The notes: generated from the letters alone by a model not told the origin. A stretch of DNA of 64,000 bases from Ophiosphaerella korrae (GCA_028456385.1 JALNQF010000035.1:62001-126000); one strand, 5' to 3'; positions 47,809 through 58,619 are shown, counted from the first letter of the stretch. Numbers and translations are program-made.

Positions 47809-49449
47809 GATGAAGACTGTCCTTTGGTTCAAGTAGATGCGCTGGAAGGCTGTTGATCGCGCTGCTCAGTGTTTTGGTCCTGTAATGAACTTTGGAGAGG
47901 TTGACACCTAAATTTATTTGATTTCAAAGCTGTTATGTGGAGGGGAGGTCAAGTAGCAGATTGAGAGGGGCGTGTATAGCTTTATGCGCAGAGAGCCAGT
48001 GACTTTCGTCAGGCCCGTGTCGTTGAGCACATGCCAGACTTCCATTGCGGTCAGTTCGCAGGATCGCTTTAACCACATGAATACATAAATCACCCACAGT
48101 AAACTGGAAGCGGCATACAACGGGGTGAAATTAGCATGGGTGCATCCTAATGTTACCTTCCAATCACGAGCTTTCTCCCTGGGGTTCTGCTATAATCATG
48201 ACCGTTACAGGCTGCCAAGACAAACTTGACAAGGTTGTATCATGATGAATCTATGAATGCGTGAAATGTTGATTGTTTAAAGCTAAAGTTCATGTCATTT
48301 AACAAGGCGCACGTTGTTCGATCCCGCATACACCGCTATTATAAGCGCATAGATGTGGCGGTTTTTGGCAACTATATATTCACCAACTTGGCTTCACCTT
48401 GAATAAAGCGCATCGACTCCCAGAGTAGCCTATATAATGTGACTCAGACATGAATTCTAAGGTAAGCGCTTTTAATACTCTGTGATGTATCCATGGATCC
48501 AGGTATATGTTCTAAGCAATGATTTAATCACATACCCTGTAAAAGCTGAACACCACATAGCTAAAAATGGGGTTATGCTGAAGGGATTAGACATAAACAT
48601 CAGTGCTATGTACTTTGTAGTTTTGCATTGTCGAGTCTCGGGAGCTCTGGAGTTGCCAGCATCCATAGTTGCCAACAAGCAAGCATTTGGTTAGTGGAAG
48701 TGCCTATTGTAAGGACATAACACCTGTCATGGGCCATATTATGGTCTTTTCACTAACCAAATACTTGCTTGTTGGCAACTGTGCTAGCATCATAGGCCCG
48801 AATTCCTGAGATTGCATTGTATAAATCTATGGCCACTTTTATATACTTTATCGTGATTAGTCCTTATATTCTCATACCATAACTTCAATTATAAGACGGT
48901 GACCTTGAAATCGACTAAGGAAATTTCCAAGTTGTGAAGTTTAATGTCGAGTTGAGAGGACAGGACTTCGCTGTTGAGCCATGTCCAGCGAATGATCCCA
49001 CTAAATATAGATTTACGGAAAAAAAAACTAACTAAAAAACAAAAAGCGTATCGAAATTCTAGATTGCCACCTGCTATGTTGATACTGAGAGCGAACACAC
49101 TAAGGGTACTTCGAACTCGCAAAAGAGGTATTTCTTAAGCGAAAGGCCGTCGAATTATGGTTTGGTATAGGATAGAAAAGATTTTATACGCTTGAATGTT
49201 ATCATGGGTCACCATGTCATTTCAATCAAAAATGGACCAAACTTGATCGTGCCACATATAAATTCGATACGGTTACGTAAATCCTGTCATTGAACCAATA
49301 AATCTCTATTCAATACAGAATGGTAATGTTTTGTCAAGAATTTTTGGTCATTGCATAGGTAACATGAGTTTTCTTTGCTTAAATATTTGATTGGAGAGGT
49401 ACTGAAAATATAGCAGTAAGAAGCCACATCTTGAAGCCGCCTAACAGCC
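47809..49449. other. AT-rich intergenic with fold-back repeat
   Basis: 1.6 kb without a supportable gene. It contains the 30-bp inverted repeat at 48667-48780, annotated separately. Confidence 0.5.
48667..48780. repeat. Fold-back inverted repeat, 30-bp arms
   Basis: The left arm 48667-48696 (AGTTGCCAACAAGCAAGCAT...) and right arm 48751-48780 are inverted copies differing at one position by my alignment, with a 54-bp loop. The loop contains a further near-palindrome around 48733-48747 (GGCCATATTATGGTC). The structure resembles a miniature inverted-repeat element or a large hairpin. I saw no flanking target duplication that I could trust. Confidence 0.75.
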
Positions 49450-49968
49450 TTACTTGCGGAGGGATTCCAAAACCGCAGCAACATACTCCTGGATATCGTC
49501 ACTAGTTTCAACAACACCATTTCCACGTTCAACAAGCTTGCCTCCAGCCTTCGCAATGTCATACTCGACCGTACCTCGGCCTAATATCGAAGAAATAGTT
49601 ACTAAATATCCTAACAGGTTATCAATGTCTTAATGGTACGCACAGTTGTTGAAATGGGTGTTGCATTGAGCAAACCCAAAGCAAGTGTCAGAACTAGACA
49701 TACAAGCTCCGTCGCAACCTAGGACATCATTACAGTACCGAGTCCCTCCTTTCGAGGTGCATCCTTTAGCACCACATCGTTTCATCTGATACGAGTGAAT
49801 AATTAATAAATAATATAGCAATCAGCAGTCCACCAAACAGACCGACGAATTGCTTTGTGAGATAAGGGGCCTTACCAAAAGGTTACTTTCGGCAATAGTG
49901 GGAGAGGCAGTGGTCACCGCAATAAAGGAACATAGGAGAGCAATTGCGTTGAGAAGTTTGGTATGCAT
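49450..49968 (-). CDS. Small secreted cysteine-rich prepro-protein (effector-like)
   Basis: Three exons (49876-49968, 49644-49785, 49450-49580) predict 121 aa. The layout is prepro-type. A hydrophobic signal peptide occupies about 1-21, then a short pro segment ends in a Lys-Arg pair at 33-34 (Kex2-type site). A core with eight Cys follows at 35, 40, 49, 55, 59, 66, 72 and 79, then a Cys-free tail to 121. Introns are 90 nt (GTAAGG...TATCAG) and 63 nt (GTGCGT...ATATTAG). Without the second intron the frame stops after residue 82. The even Cys number suggests four disulfides. It resembles secreted effector or antimicrobial-type peptides only in general features; I recognise no family. It lies in an AT-rich island, divergent from a UstYa-like gene. 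Confidence 0.65.
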
Positions 49969-51030
49969 AGTGATGAAAGGACGAGGTGATGGCCTAATAC
50001 CTAGGTATACTCTTAGTTTTAGGCACTACTTGCTTTTTTTGATGGATAGAAGGATGGAGGAATGATACAGTTCACAGTATAGGATGGAATGCTTTATATA
50101 GACAAATTTGTTGGCAGTCTCATGCCCTGCTGTCCTAACCGAGGTGTACTGCAATACTCCTACTCACGAACTAGCTGATAAATCATGAGAAGGTCCGCGA
50201 TTAGCATGGTCTGGAACAAAACCCAATTGCTACATGGGGAAACGTCTACGTGCGATTTCTACAGGGAGCTTAAAAATACATTGATACGATCCGCTAAGTC
50301 AGTCGGCAGGCCTGGGATATGAAAAGCCAAAATTCGAAGTTTCCGGCTGTCCGCCAATGATATTTACATACAGTACAGTAAAACTACGCCTGGAGTGGTT
50401 TTTTGTAGTAAGCTTCTGAACAGTTTCTGATAGTTCATTGCATTTGATGTTGAAATCGGGATAAAGGTAGCATTTGCAGAAATATGTACGCTGTCGGACT
50501 ATAGGTATCCAGTTTTACTTGTATTTTACTGGTGTGAACATGGGCGTTGTGTGATCAGACTGTGTTCCACCGGAGCAGGTTTGATTGTCAGCGCCTATAG
50601 CCGCCGGTTAGGTAGATACCGGCCGCTCTGGGGCGCTCAAGGTGTGCAGTTCGAGTCATACATCAATCAAAGACACTCCCTATATGTGCACGAGAGCATG
50701 CAATGAAACCCACCTAAAAGTTTTAACATCAACCTATTGAGGGAATGTCGGGGACAGTGACTGGAATAGGAAGGTCAGAGGACGAACAAGTTGTTGTGTT
50801 TTGAAACAACGAAACTATCTGATTGGTGAGAAATACGAAAAAAAATCGAAAATAAGAACTCGGCTAGATTTTGGCACCGATTCCTTGTCAGCGTGGCGCA
50901 AATACGAAGTACAGTTAATGCGCATCAGCAAATACTAGGCTAGATTCTGTCCTTGTCTTAATTTACACTCTTCCCTTGCAAGATGAGGTTCTATATCTTT
51001 TAGGAGGTCCAAAATTCAGCTGAAATCAAT
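49969..51030. promoter_or_regulatory. Shared upstream region of secreted peptide and UstYa-like genes
   Basis: 1.06 kb between two divergent starts. AT-rich with no open frame of note. It contains the weak inverted repeat 50374-50523. No regulatory site recognised. Confidence 0.4.
50374..50523. repeat. Possible short element with TACA(A)GTAAAACT ends
   Basis: TACAGTAAAACT at 50374-50385 and its near-inverse AGTTTTACTTGTA at 50511-50523 bound about 150 bp. The TA plus CAGT-like end is reminiscent of pogo/Tc1-type termini, but the arms are short and differ by one inserted base. Weak call. Confidence 0.3.
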
Positions 51031-52139
51031 ATGTTGCTTCATTGGGGAGAGAAAACAAAGTATGAGCGGATTGAGAGACCACAGAGCGATTCTGAGATTG
51101 CTCAGAATCAGCACACACAAGAGCACTTCGGCAGAAACCTAATCTTTTTGAATGTTCGTTATTTACATATCACATTATCACTCGCTTCTGGATTCTGCTT
51201 TGCCGCTCTCATCTTCTATACCACCATCGTTTTACAAAGATCTAGTTCATATGAAACCGGGTTTGCAACAGAAATTGGTATGTTGATTAGACGAGAGTCA
51301 AAATGCGCTGGATTATGAATTAACAGATCTACAGAATCTTTACGCTCAGCGGTGGAGCTTGTAAAAGTAAAATTCAGTGGCACGCTTCGGTATAAGGGCA
51401 GTGACCACCTATACATCGACTTGGGCTCCGATGAAGTTAGATACTTTGGAAATCCATCTCATGAAATTGAAAACGCATGGGCGGAACTCATCGGGGGTGG
51501 GCATTCTCAGATTTTCACAAATGCTTGAAGTTATGCTGATCTGATTTTAACAGACCACGAGGGAGCTTTTCTAGGTGACATTCTTGTGTAAGGGTTCCCT
51601 TGCGCTGATAGAAGTCTTATTAGACTAACATGCAATATTACAGGCCGGATTTCCTCCACAGCCTTCACTGTCTGGTAAGAACCATTCCGTGTTAACACAA
51701 GCAGCAGTGCTAAGGGGTCGCAGAATGAAGTGCGCAAGGTATTAGACAGCCAATACTATTACAATAGCACCTTACAGGGCCTCAATCGTGGACGAAGGGT
51801 GCATATCGGTACACACTCCCAACGGCTTAAATGGCCCGACGCATACTGACACGTACAGATCATTGTTTGAGTCACTTGCGCCAAATCATACAATGCCACA
51901 TGGATTTGACGCCAGTGCGCACCATCTACTTCGAGGATGTAAATACAGAGGTCGGAGATTTCGATCAGGTGCACATGTGCCGTGACCTCGGGAAGATGCA
52001 AAGGTGGCTAAATAAGAACCATGTGGCATCTGTTAAATTCCTACAAGAGGCCCCGGATAATCACATACATCAGCTGGGCTATCCCGATAATGAGGAGTCG
52101 ATGAAGGCTTGGGATGACCGAGAGCGAGAATTTGATTAA
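51031..52139 (+). CDS. UstYa-family (DUF3328) oxidase
   Basis: Six exons (51031-51277, 51335-51496, 51554-51587, 51644-51674, 51724-51808, 51859-52139) join in frame to 279 aa. It has one N-terminal membrane anchor (about 45-68, LHITLSLASGFCFAALIFY) then the family region. Both HxxHC motifs are present: HSLHC at 153-157 and HIDHC at 185-189. LSHLRQIIQCHMDLTPV and VHMCRDLGKMQRWL follow, as in UstYa/CctP2-type proteins. In characterised fungal RiPP and mycotoxin pathways these metal-dependent proteins oxidise or cyclise peptides and chlorinate substrates. No other pathway gene was recognised nearby except the divergent secreted peptide gene. All splice sites are GT-AG, and both metal motifs form only after splicing. 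Confidence 0.85.
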
Positions 52140-52865
52140 GCCTTTTCTCTAGTGGTGTAGACATCTAGAAAAACCTAGTTTGGAGTGCCTATAAATCATT
52201 TATCCATAATGTAGATCGTGAAATGGATTGAAGCCGTCGGCTAACTCTAGGCAACCTTGAAGTTGGTATGCTGGTTCCAAGCAAGCACTGTTTCACGTTA
52301 TGCCAACAAAGTCACTGTACACACGGTTGAGATAGTTCTATTTCAAAGGTACTAATCTATTTTTGATTGTGTATGTCACTATTTTTCTCTTAGCCCTATG
52401 GTTGCTACCATGTATCTGATCACGTGCTAGCTATTCACTCTTGGCTAAAATTAGCCTACTGCGATCATCCCTGCTGCAATTGATTACCGCGTCCTTATTA
52501 AAATACAAGGCTGTAAAGATCGAGATACATCAATCATGAAAGATTATAGGAGCAAAAACTGGTGATGACGGAGACCGGCAACAGTCCGGCTCTCCACAAA
52601 TCAAAGTATGGGTCAGACTTGCCATCAGTACCAGTTAACCAAGGCAGCTCGAATGACTCAGTTACATCCACCTATGAGATGCAATGACACACCTATTATT
52701 TCCGTCGGATTCTGACCTCTACCTTGGATATTCATTTCTTTACTTTGATGACGTGATACACCCACGACTACCTAAGCGTTATCGTCTGTTTGCATAACCT
52801 AACTCAAAAGTGAATTGCGTTCACAGTTCAGCGCTTGCATCGTCTGGCTCGGTACTATTTATCTC
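52140..52865. other. Intergenic
   Basis: No gene or repeat recognised. AT-rich. Confidence 0.4.
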
Positions 52866-54017
52866 ATGTTGTTCCGTCAACCCAATCCCCTCCATCACCA
52901 CACCACTCAACTTGATTCTTTCTTTCAGCCTTACGAAGTTCATGACAGCCTTACAGATTCCACGACATACACTAATAAATACGAAGCAAAGAGCAGGACT
53001 CTGAACGACATGATGGAAAGCTGTATGGATGCTCAGCCTTGCAAGGCTGCAGGCAGCAGCGGCCAACTCCACCAAGGCCTGCAACAAATAGACGAGTCGC
53101 CTGGAGCATCTTCTCATACCACCGACCACATGCAGATTCAATCACATAGTCAACAGAGTATTCGTTCAAGGCGCCAAAGCGAAGCTCACACTCGCACCCA
53201 AGATGGCGATGGTGGCCTAGAAGACGATAATAGTCCCTGTCCCCAAAACCATGACGGCGATGGAGACTGGGCATTGTTAGATCCAAACCCCTTCGTGAGT
53301 CCACAATGTATCCAAGATGATACCCCTGAGTCACTCACGCCATCTCAGTCGCGACAAGATGATTCGTACGACTTCCCTGGAAAATGGCCCACGGCATTGC
53401 AGGACACGACTGCGGCCCTCTCCCAGGTATCTGCGGCGACTGCCTCATTCGCATCTGCAATTGCGCAATCTGGAATCGGAAAAGCCGGCTGGTCCATCAG
53501 TGCTGCGCTCGCATCCTCAGCGAACAGCGGTGCCTTTTCCCTCGCAGACTGGGCAACACAGCGCACGGGCACTGCGCCAGACGCACTGCCTCGACCCATC
53601 AGAAACTGGCTGCAAAACGGTAAGGCGAGAATGGCAGGGCGTCGAAGTGCTGCTCGGCGACGACAGAGTAGGAGCTCAGGCCGAGGAGCGCCATCTGAAC
53701 GTCCTCCAGAGTTGTGGGAGACAAACATGGGTCTCCGGCAGCCCATGCAATTTAAAGACGACCAAGGCGCCTTTACCCTGAAGACTACTGAGATGAACTC
53801 GACGGGCGAGGTTGTGAATGAGATGAGGCCCGTATACAAGGGTCCCTCGACGTCTACTGAGATGAAGTGGGAAGAGAACCGCTGGCCCGTGGCGTCTACA
53901 CATGCTGGATTCGTAGTAGAAGAGGAGGCGGATAACGAGCCTGGAGACGACGAAACAGCGGAGGACGTCGAGGAGAGCGGAGATGGTTTGATGCGGCTGA
54001 TCGAGTTTGATGATTGA
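52866..54017 (+). CDS. Hypothetical acidic/low-complexity protein
   Basis: Open frame of 383 codons from ATG 52866. A start at 53010 (MMESCMDAQPC) has a better context (G at -3) and would give 335 aa. The middle has an alanine/serine-rich helical stretch (TTAALSQVSAATASFASAIA) followed by SGIGKAGWSISAALASS, which looks amphipathic and possibly membrane-interacting. A basic segment follows (GKARMAGRRSAARRRQSRSS), and the C-terminus is acidic (EEEADNEPGDDETAEDVEES). No family recognised. The upstream part contains KAAGSSGQLHQGLQQ-type low complexity. Confidence 0.6.
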   Translation: MLFRQPNPLHHHTTQLDSFFQPYEVHDSLTDSTTYTNKYEAKSRTLNDMMESCMDAQPCKAAGSSGQLHQGLQQIDESPGASSHTTDHMQIQSHSQQSIRSRRQSEAHTRTQDGDGGLEDDNSPCPQNHDGDGDWALLDPNPFVSPQCIQDDTPESLTPSQSRQDDSYDFPGKWPTALQDTTAALSQVSAATASFASAIAQSGIGKAGWSISAALASSANSGAFSLADWATQRTGTAPDALPRPIRNWLQNGKARMAGRRSAARRRQSRSSGRGAPSERPPELWETNMGLRQPMQFKDDQGAFTLKTTEMNSTGEVVNEMRPVYKGPSTSTEMKWEENRWPVASTHAGFVVEEEADNEPGDDETAEDVEESGDGLMRLIEFDD

Positions 54018-55417
54018 GTTCTGTACTCGATAGGGTGTTATGAGATGTCTACTCCGGCATTACTCATCACATTGCAGGCCAAAGACAGAATCAGATACAA
54101 CTCCCAACTGCTATGCTCAGTGTACCGGCGCGTGACTGTGAATTGCCCATCGTAGTAAAGCGAGAGGATGTGGTTGATAGGTAGGAACAAGTGTAGGTGT
54201 TCTGCGGCACAATACCACGCCTACCTCATTGCTGAGGCCCATTGCAGGATCTGGCGGGAGAAGGAGTGGTTCCAGCCGCGATTTTTTCCTGATTTTGCTT
54301 CCGGTGCAGTAGGTATACTAATAAACCGTTTCTTGTGTGTATTTTGGAGTCCACGTTCTCACTGCCTGATATTTGGTTATGTAGCCTGCTTTCTTTCCAC
54401 AAGTCCCCATCGCTTCTCGGTTCGCTAAACCCGTAAGGATGTAAGGCAAAGCCATCATCAATCATTGCTATAAGGATGCAACCAGGCAGCGTGAAATCTA
54501 TTATACCCTTCTTGGTGCTTTGATTTATTTGGCATGGCCCAACAGAATTTCCTCTTTTTATATTGATACGTGCGCATGACCGCAGCAATTCCTTCCTTGT
54601 GTCTTGGCATTTATATCCAAACACGAAGTGCGTTGCGCCAGAGATAGATTGATGATGCTGTCGTCTTCAAGCAACGCGTGCGTTCACGTGGTGTAGCAGA
54701 GGTGTCTTTTCTGTTGGGATAGACGTGGTACTAGCGGATCTGTATATTGTCGATAGGACGTAGTTGTTCACACAAGGTCTCTACCTGGATAGTAGCATGA
54801 GTGCACCAGTGCCCAGAAATGTGGCGGATCAGGTGCCTAACAAGAGACGTGCGTGAGTCGAGTGGTAAATAAACTAAAATTTTAAGGGCAACGAAAACAA
54901 ACTCTCTTTTCCGTTGCGTTTGCAGGCTATGAATGTTTTGCATACATATCTCTATGCGCGTGATGTTTGTATATTCATACGCCATCGCCTCTGCTACTGC
55001 AAAACGCCGCGCATACTCAGGGACTGATACAAGCCACTCATTACATCCCATTCCGCCGAATCAGTTCAGTAAAATAGATTCAGACAGTACAGTAACTAGC
55101 GAAATCGGCTTCCGCCTCAACGCCGCCCGCAGGTCACTAACACCCTTGTCGCCAAGATGTATACCGCAACTACTACCGTACACTAAGTTAGACTATCCGA
55201 CCTTGCCTAGCGCACAACTAAGATCGCCTAGACCTGCTAGACGTAGGTTACACGCTACAATGTATCTTATCGTACAGTAGTATCCACACCTACACTACTA
55301 TTGTGTAGTCCTGACAGGTAACTTTCTTAGAGACTGCTTAGAAGTGCACGCTGACATGCCGGAGTGCACAGAGGCGCGATTATCTATGCTTGGTGGAGAG
55401 AAGGCTAAGAATCCTAG
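54018..55417. other. Intergenic, gene-poor
   Basis: 1.4 kb with no supportable gene. Several scattered TACAGTA motifs occur at 55087-55277 and might be transposon debris, but I could not pair them into termini. Confidence 0.4.
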
Positions 55418-58175
55418 TTACTGCGATACAAATCTTAATATTAACACTCGCCCAGTTGAGCAACCAAACCCAATAGTGTTACCGTGAACAGCGGAAATGC
55501 TAGAACGATACTCAGAAGGGAGCCAGAGGACTCTTTTGCCATTCCAGCAAACCCATTCTTCCCCGCTAAGCAACAATGACATAGATGCTGTGCGAGAGGC
55601 CGTAGTAAGTAGCACCCCTCTATCACTCCAGAGACAGTCCCCAGTATTGTTAAACCAAAGCCTTTGCACGGCGAAGCCAGTCTTGAGCGTCTGCAGCGCC
55701 TTCCCTGAGCCCGCATCCCACAGCTTGACCGTCCCGTCTGACGATGCCGACGCCAGCGTCTTGCCGTCTGGCGAGAAGGCCACGGCCATGACCTCACCCG
55801 AATGGCCCTTGAGCGTCTGCAGCGCCTTTCCTGGGCCTGCGTCCCACAGCTTGACCGTCCCGTCTGACGATGCCGACGCCAGCGTCTTGCCGTCTGGCGA
55901 GAAGGCCACGGCCCAGACCTCACCCGAATGGCCCTTGAGCGTCTGCAGCGCCTTTCCTGAGCCTGCGTCCCACAGCTTGACCGTCTCGTCCCATGATGCC
56001 GACGCCAGCGTCTTGCCGTCTGGCGAGAAGGCCACGGCCCTGACCCAACTCGAATGGCCCTTGAGCGTCTGCAAACAAGCGCTCCAACTTTCTGATACCC
56101 TAGGCATATATTCAAGCCAACCCGTAGCTTCCTTTAAGAAAGTTTCCCTGGTGACACTCGATTTTGGACTAAAAACTAGACAAGCATAGTACACTTGAAG
56201 CGGTGCCTCTTCCAGCACTGGTCGAAACGTTAGAACAAAGCGTGCCGCGTCGTGAACTATAGCTTCTAGACTATAGCGAGCTGCACCTGGAGGGACGGCT
56301 GAAGTGATACCAGTCTCGAGGTTCAGGGTAGAGAGCAAACTCGATTTGATCCTGCCCCGAAGCTTAAATCGTGTTTGATGGCGTTCTTTTTGGTTGTTCT
56401 TGTAGGTTAGCCAGAGTCGTCCGTATACGAGGTAGATGATCTCTTACTGGAAACACCGACTCCAGCGCATGAACCATGTCAACTGCATCAGAGACACGAC
56501 CCAGCAATGCTAGCGATTCAAGCCAGTGCAGGAAGTGCTTAGAGAAGAACGCCTCGATATCACAGCAGTTGCCCCTGTCGACGCCGCTTCTTCTGCAATG
56601 ATGCACCCAGAACCGGCATGCGTACTGGACATGAAGCTGAATGTGTCTGCCCACATCGGTTCTGCTTAGGTCAGCTATTCGAGCCCCAGGGTCCTGGAGG
56701 TTGCACATATCGCGCCGCAAGTACTTCGACATAGCCAGGAGACAGTGCTCGTACATTTCGCGATGGACCGTTCGCTCATCAATGTGAAACTGAGGGTTTG
56801 AGCATCGGCTTGGATTGAGAAGAAAGTCGCGGAACGACGGGTGAAGCAGCCGGATGGCACTCGAGTCAGCTTCCGGTACATCGAGAACCGAATGCAAGTT
56901 GGCCAAGGTCCTCCTAAGAGTTGCCACATCTTTCCCAAGCAGCTCCGCAAGACTAGCTACAGGCAACGGATCTTGCATCGTGACAATGGGTCCAACAACC
57001 TGGCGAAACAGCTGGTGGAGCATCTGGCTTTCCACTTCGCTGTACTCTCCCCGAATGGAGCTGGCTAGAACCGTAGTGTATATCTCGTCAAGCTTGCGTT
57101 CTGGGGGAAGCGTACCGCTCCCTCCTTGATAGAGAAGCGAAGATAGTCGTGTTTCTGCAAGCCGACTATCCTCTTCGATGAAGCGGCAGGCTGTTGCAGC
57201 CCAGATGAAGAGGCCGCCTGAGTTCTGCACTAGACACGCGATAGCGCCTTCCTCTGGCCACCTAGCCTCGAGTCCACACTTCTGTTTGACGAGCCCAAGC
57301 TTGTGTCTTAAAAATACCGCAATGTCGTGCTCGATGACGGCAGGCTCAATGTCGTGAAGCACAAAGTCGTGGTGTTCCTCTCGCCGCACCTGGGTAAATC
57401 CATACTGGATAGGAACCTCTGGTCTGCTTGTCAAAAGCACACGCAGCTGGGTACCTTGCAATGACTGCACTTCCGCGAGACGCTGCAGGATGATCTGGAT
57501 ATTGTCCTGGTCATCGCACTCGTCCAGCGCGTCGATAACTAGGACATACTTCGACTGCCCCCCTTTGTTCTCCAGACAAGACAGGGGACCTAGAACAAGC
57601 TCGCGCCACTGGTCGTCGAGAGACTGGCTTGCGATATCGCTGTGCTTCAATATCGCGTCGCTGATCTTGCGCTTCAAGGTTGGTATGCTACTCGCAAGCT
57701 GGAATGCAATGCTTGTGATGAACTTGCCCGCATGGCTGACGTCTCCACCAGCCCGCGAGAAGAAGAAGCTCGCAGCGAGTCGGCCTTTCGCATGGTATTG
57801 CGCAGCTACTGTGTGCGCTATTGTAGTCTTACCAGTGCCAGCCAGGCCGCTCAGCCAAAAGACGCCTGGCGAGTCTTCGCCATCGGCCCAATCGTGTATT
57901 TCGCAGAGGAGGTCGACTCGGGTATTGGAGAGGCAGGTAGGGTCGTGCTGTCGCCGGTACGCGTTGAACGGCGCATCCTTGGCGGTCGGTAGGGTGTTGA
58001 GCACCTTATTCGGGTCTAGCTACCAATCAGCTTTTTATTGCACCGTAGCCATCACTTGCTGATCGTACTCACCTTCATTACTTCCGAAATACACAGATCC
58101 GTGGACTGTACCAGCTACGATTTGGGAATGGTCGCGGGCGTACACGCTGCCGATACGTTGAGTGCTGCCTGACAT
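55418..58175 (-). CDS. NACHT-WD40 NLR-like STAND protein
   Basis: Exons 58073-58175, 56448-58015 and 55418-56398 give 883 aa. Residues 1-34 form a short N-terminal module containing [14 protein letters not shown] (18-31). The NACHT domain follows, with Walker [10 protein letters not shown] (about 91-99) and Walker [13 protein letters not shown] (about 192-203). A winged/helical region comes next ([40 protein letters not shown]), then WD40 repeats at about 666-795 and a degenerate C-terminal blade. An apparent stop between two frames is removed by a 49-nt intron (56399-56447; GTAAGA donor, GGCTAACC branch, ACAAG acceptor), joining ALESVFP to [12 protein letters not shown]. The gene therefore looks intact. 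HET-E/HET-D-like proteins of this class govern heterokaryon incompatibility or xenorecognition; the specific ligand is unknown. Only three clear WD units remain, fewer than a seven-blade propeller. Confidence 0.88.
55683..56060. repeat. Three 126-bp WD40-encoding tandem repeats
   Basis: TTGAGCGTCTGCAG recurs at 55683, 55809, 55935 and 56061, exactly 126 bp apart, giving three full 42-codon units. Neighbouring units differ at roughly 6 to 10 positions by hand alignment. The differences cluster at a few codons (HSGEVMAV / HSGEVWAV / [13 protein letters not shown] / SWDET; GSGK / GPGK). Confidence 0.95.
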
Positions 58176-58619
58176 GAGCTCGCTATGGTAACACCAATCT
58201 TGCTTCTTGCTGGCCGTTGCCTTTTATGGTGCACGTTGTCAAATGTGCGCGCGCGAACACTGAGACGTAAGTTCATGTCTGCAGTGCGAGGAGGCTCATC
58301 CTCAGCTGAGCGCGTTACACGAGGACAAGCCAATCAATGGTCATGCCTTGTCGTTCTCGACTAAGACCAACATAGAACACTGCCCAAAGCGAACAGAAGA
58401 CACTTCTACAGTATCACGTCTTCCACAACGCCCCTAGGTGGGGAGGTGTCACAGTGACACCAAATCTTGCGGCATCGCAGCACGATCTCATCCGCGACAT
58501 GATCCTTGATAACTCGCCAACGACTCCCCAAATGGCTGGCGTTGCCTAGACGGAAGCCGATTTCGCCAGTCGCTGTAATCGCAACACACTGCCTAGCGCC
58601 CAACTTGATCTTCTACCCC
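58176..58619. other. Intergenic, NLR 5' / BPL1 3' flank
   Basis: Promoter and leader of the NLR gene and the 3' end region of BPL1. No gene seen. Confidence 0.4.

Noticed and set aside
48300..48330. tRNA B-box-like GTTCGATCCC
   Set aside because: No matching A box or cloverleaf stems around it. The same holds for TTCGAA/TTCGAG motifs near 29249 and 50652.
49287..49562. 91-codon minus frame at the secreted peptide locus
   Set aside because: Out of frame with the third exon of the secreted peptide gene, which gives a better spliced model.
54226..54624. 132-codon minus-strand frame
   Set aside because: No conserved character and no supporting splice structure; AT-rich intergenic.
55087..55280. 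Scattered TACAGTA motifs as transposon ends
   Set aside because: They do not form an inverted pair and no internal transposase-like coding is visible.
55418..56363. WD40 frame as an independent gene or NLR pseudogene
   Set aside because: A canonical intron at 56399-56447 joins it in frame to the NACHT exon, so it is one gene.
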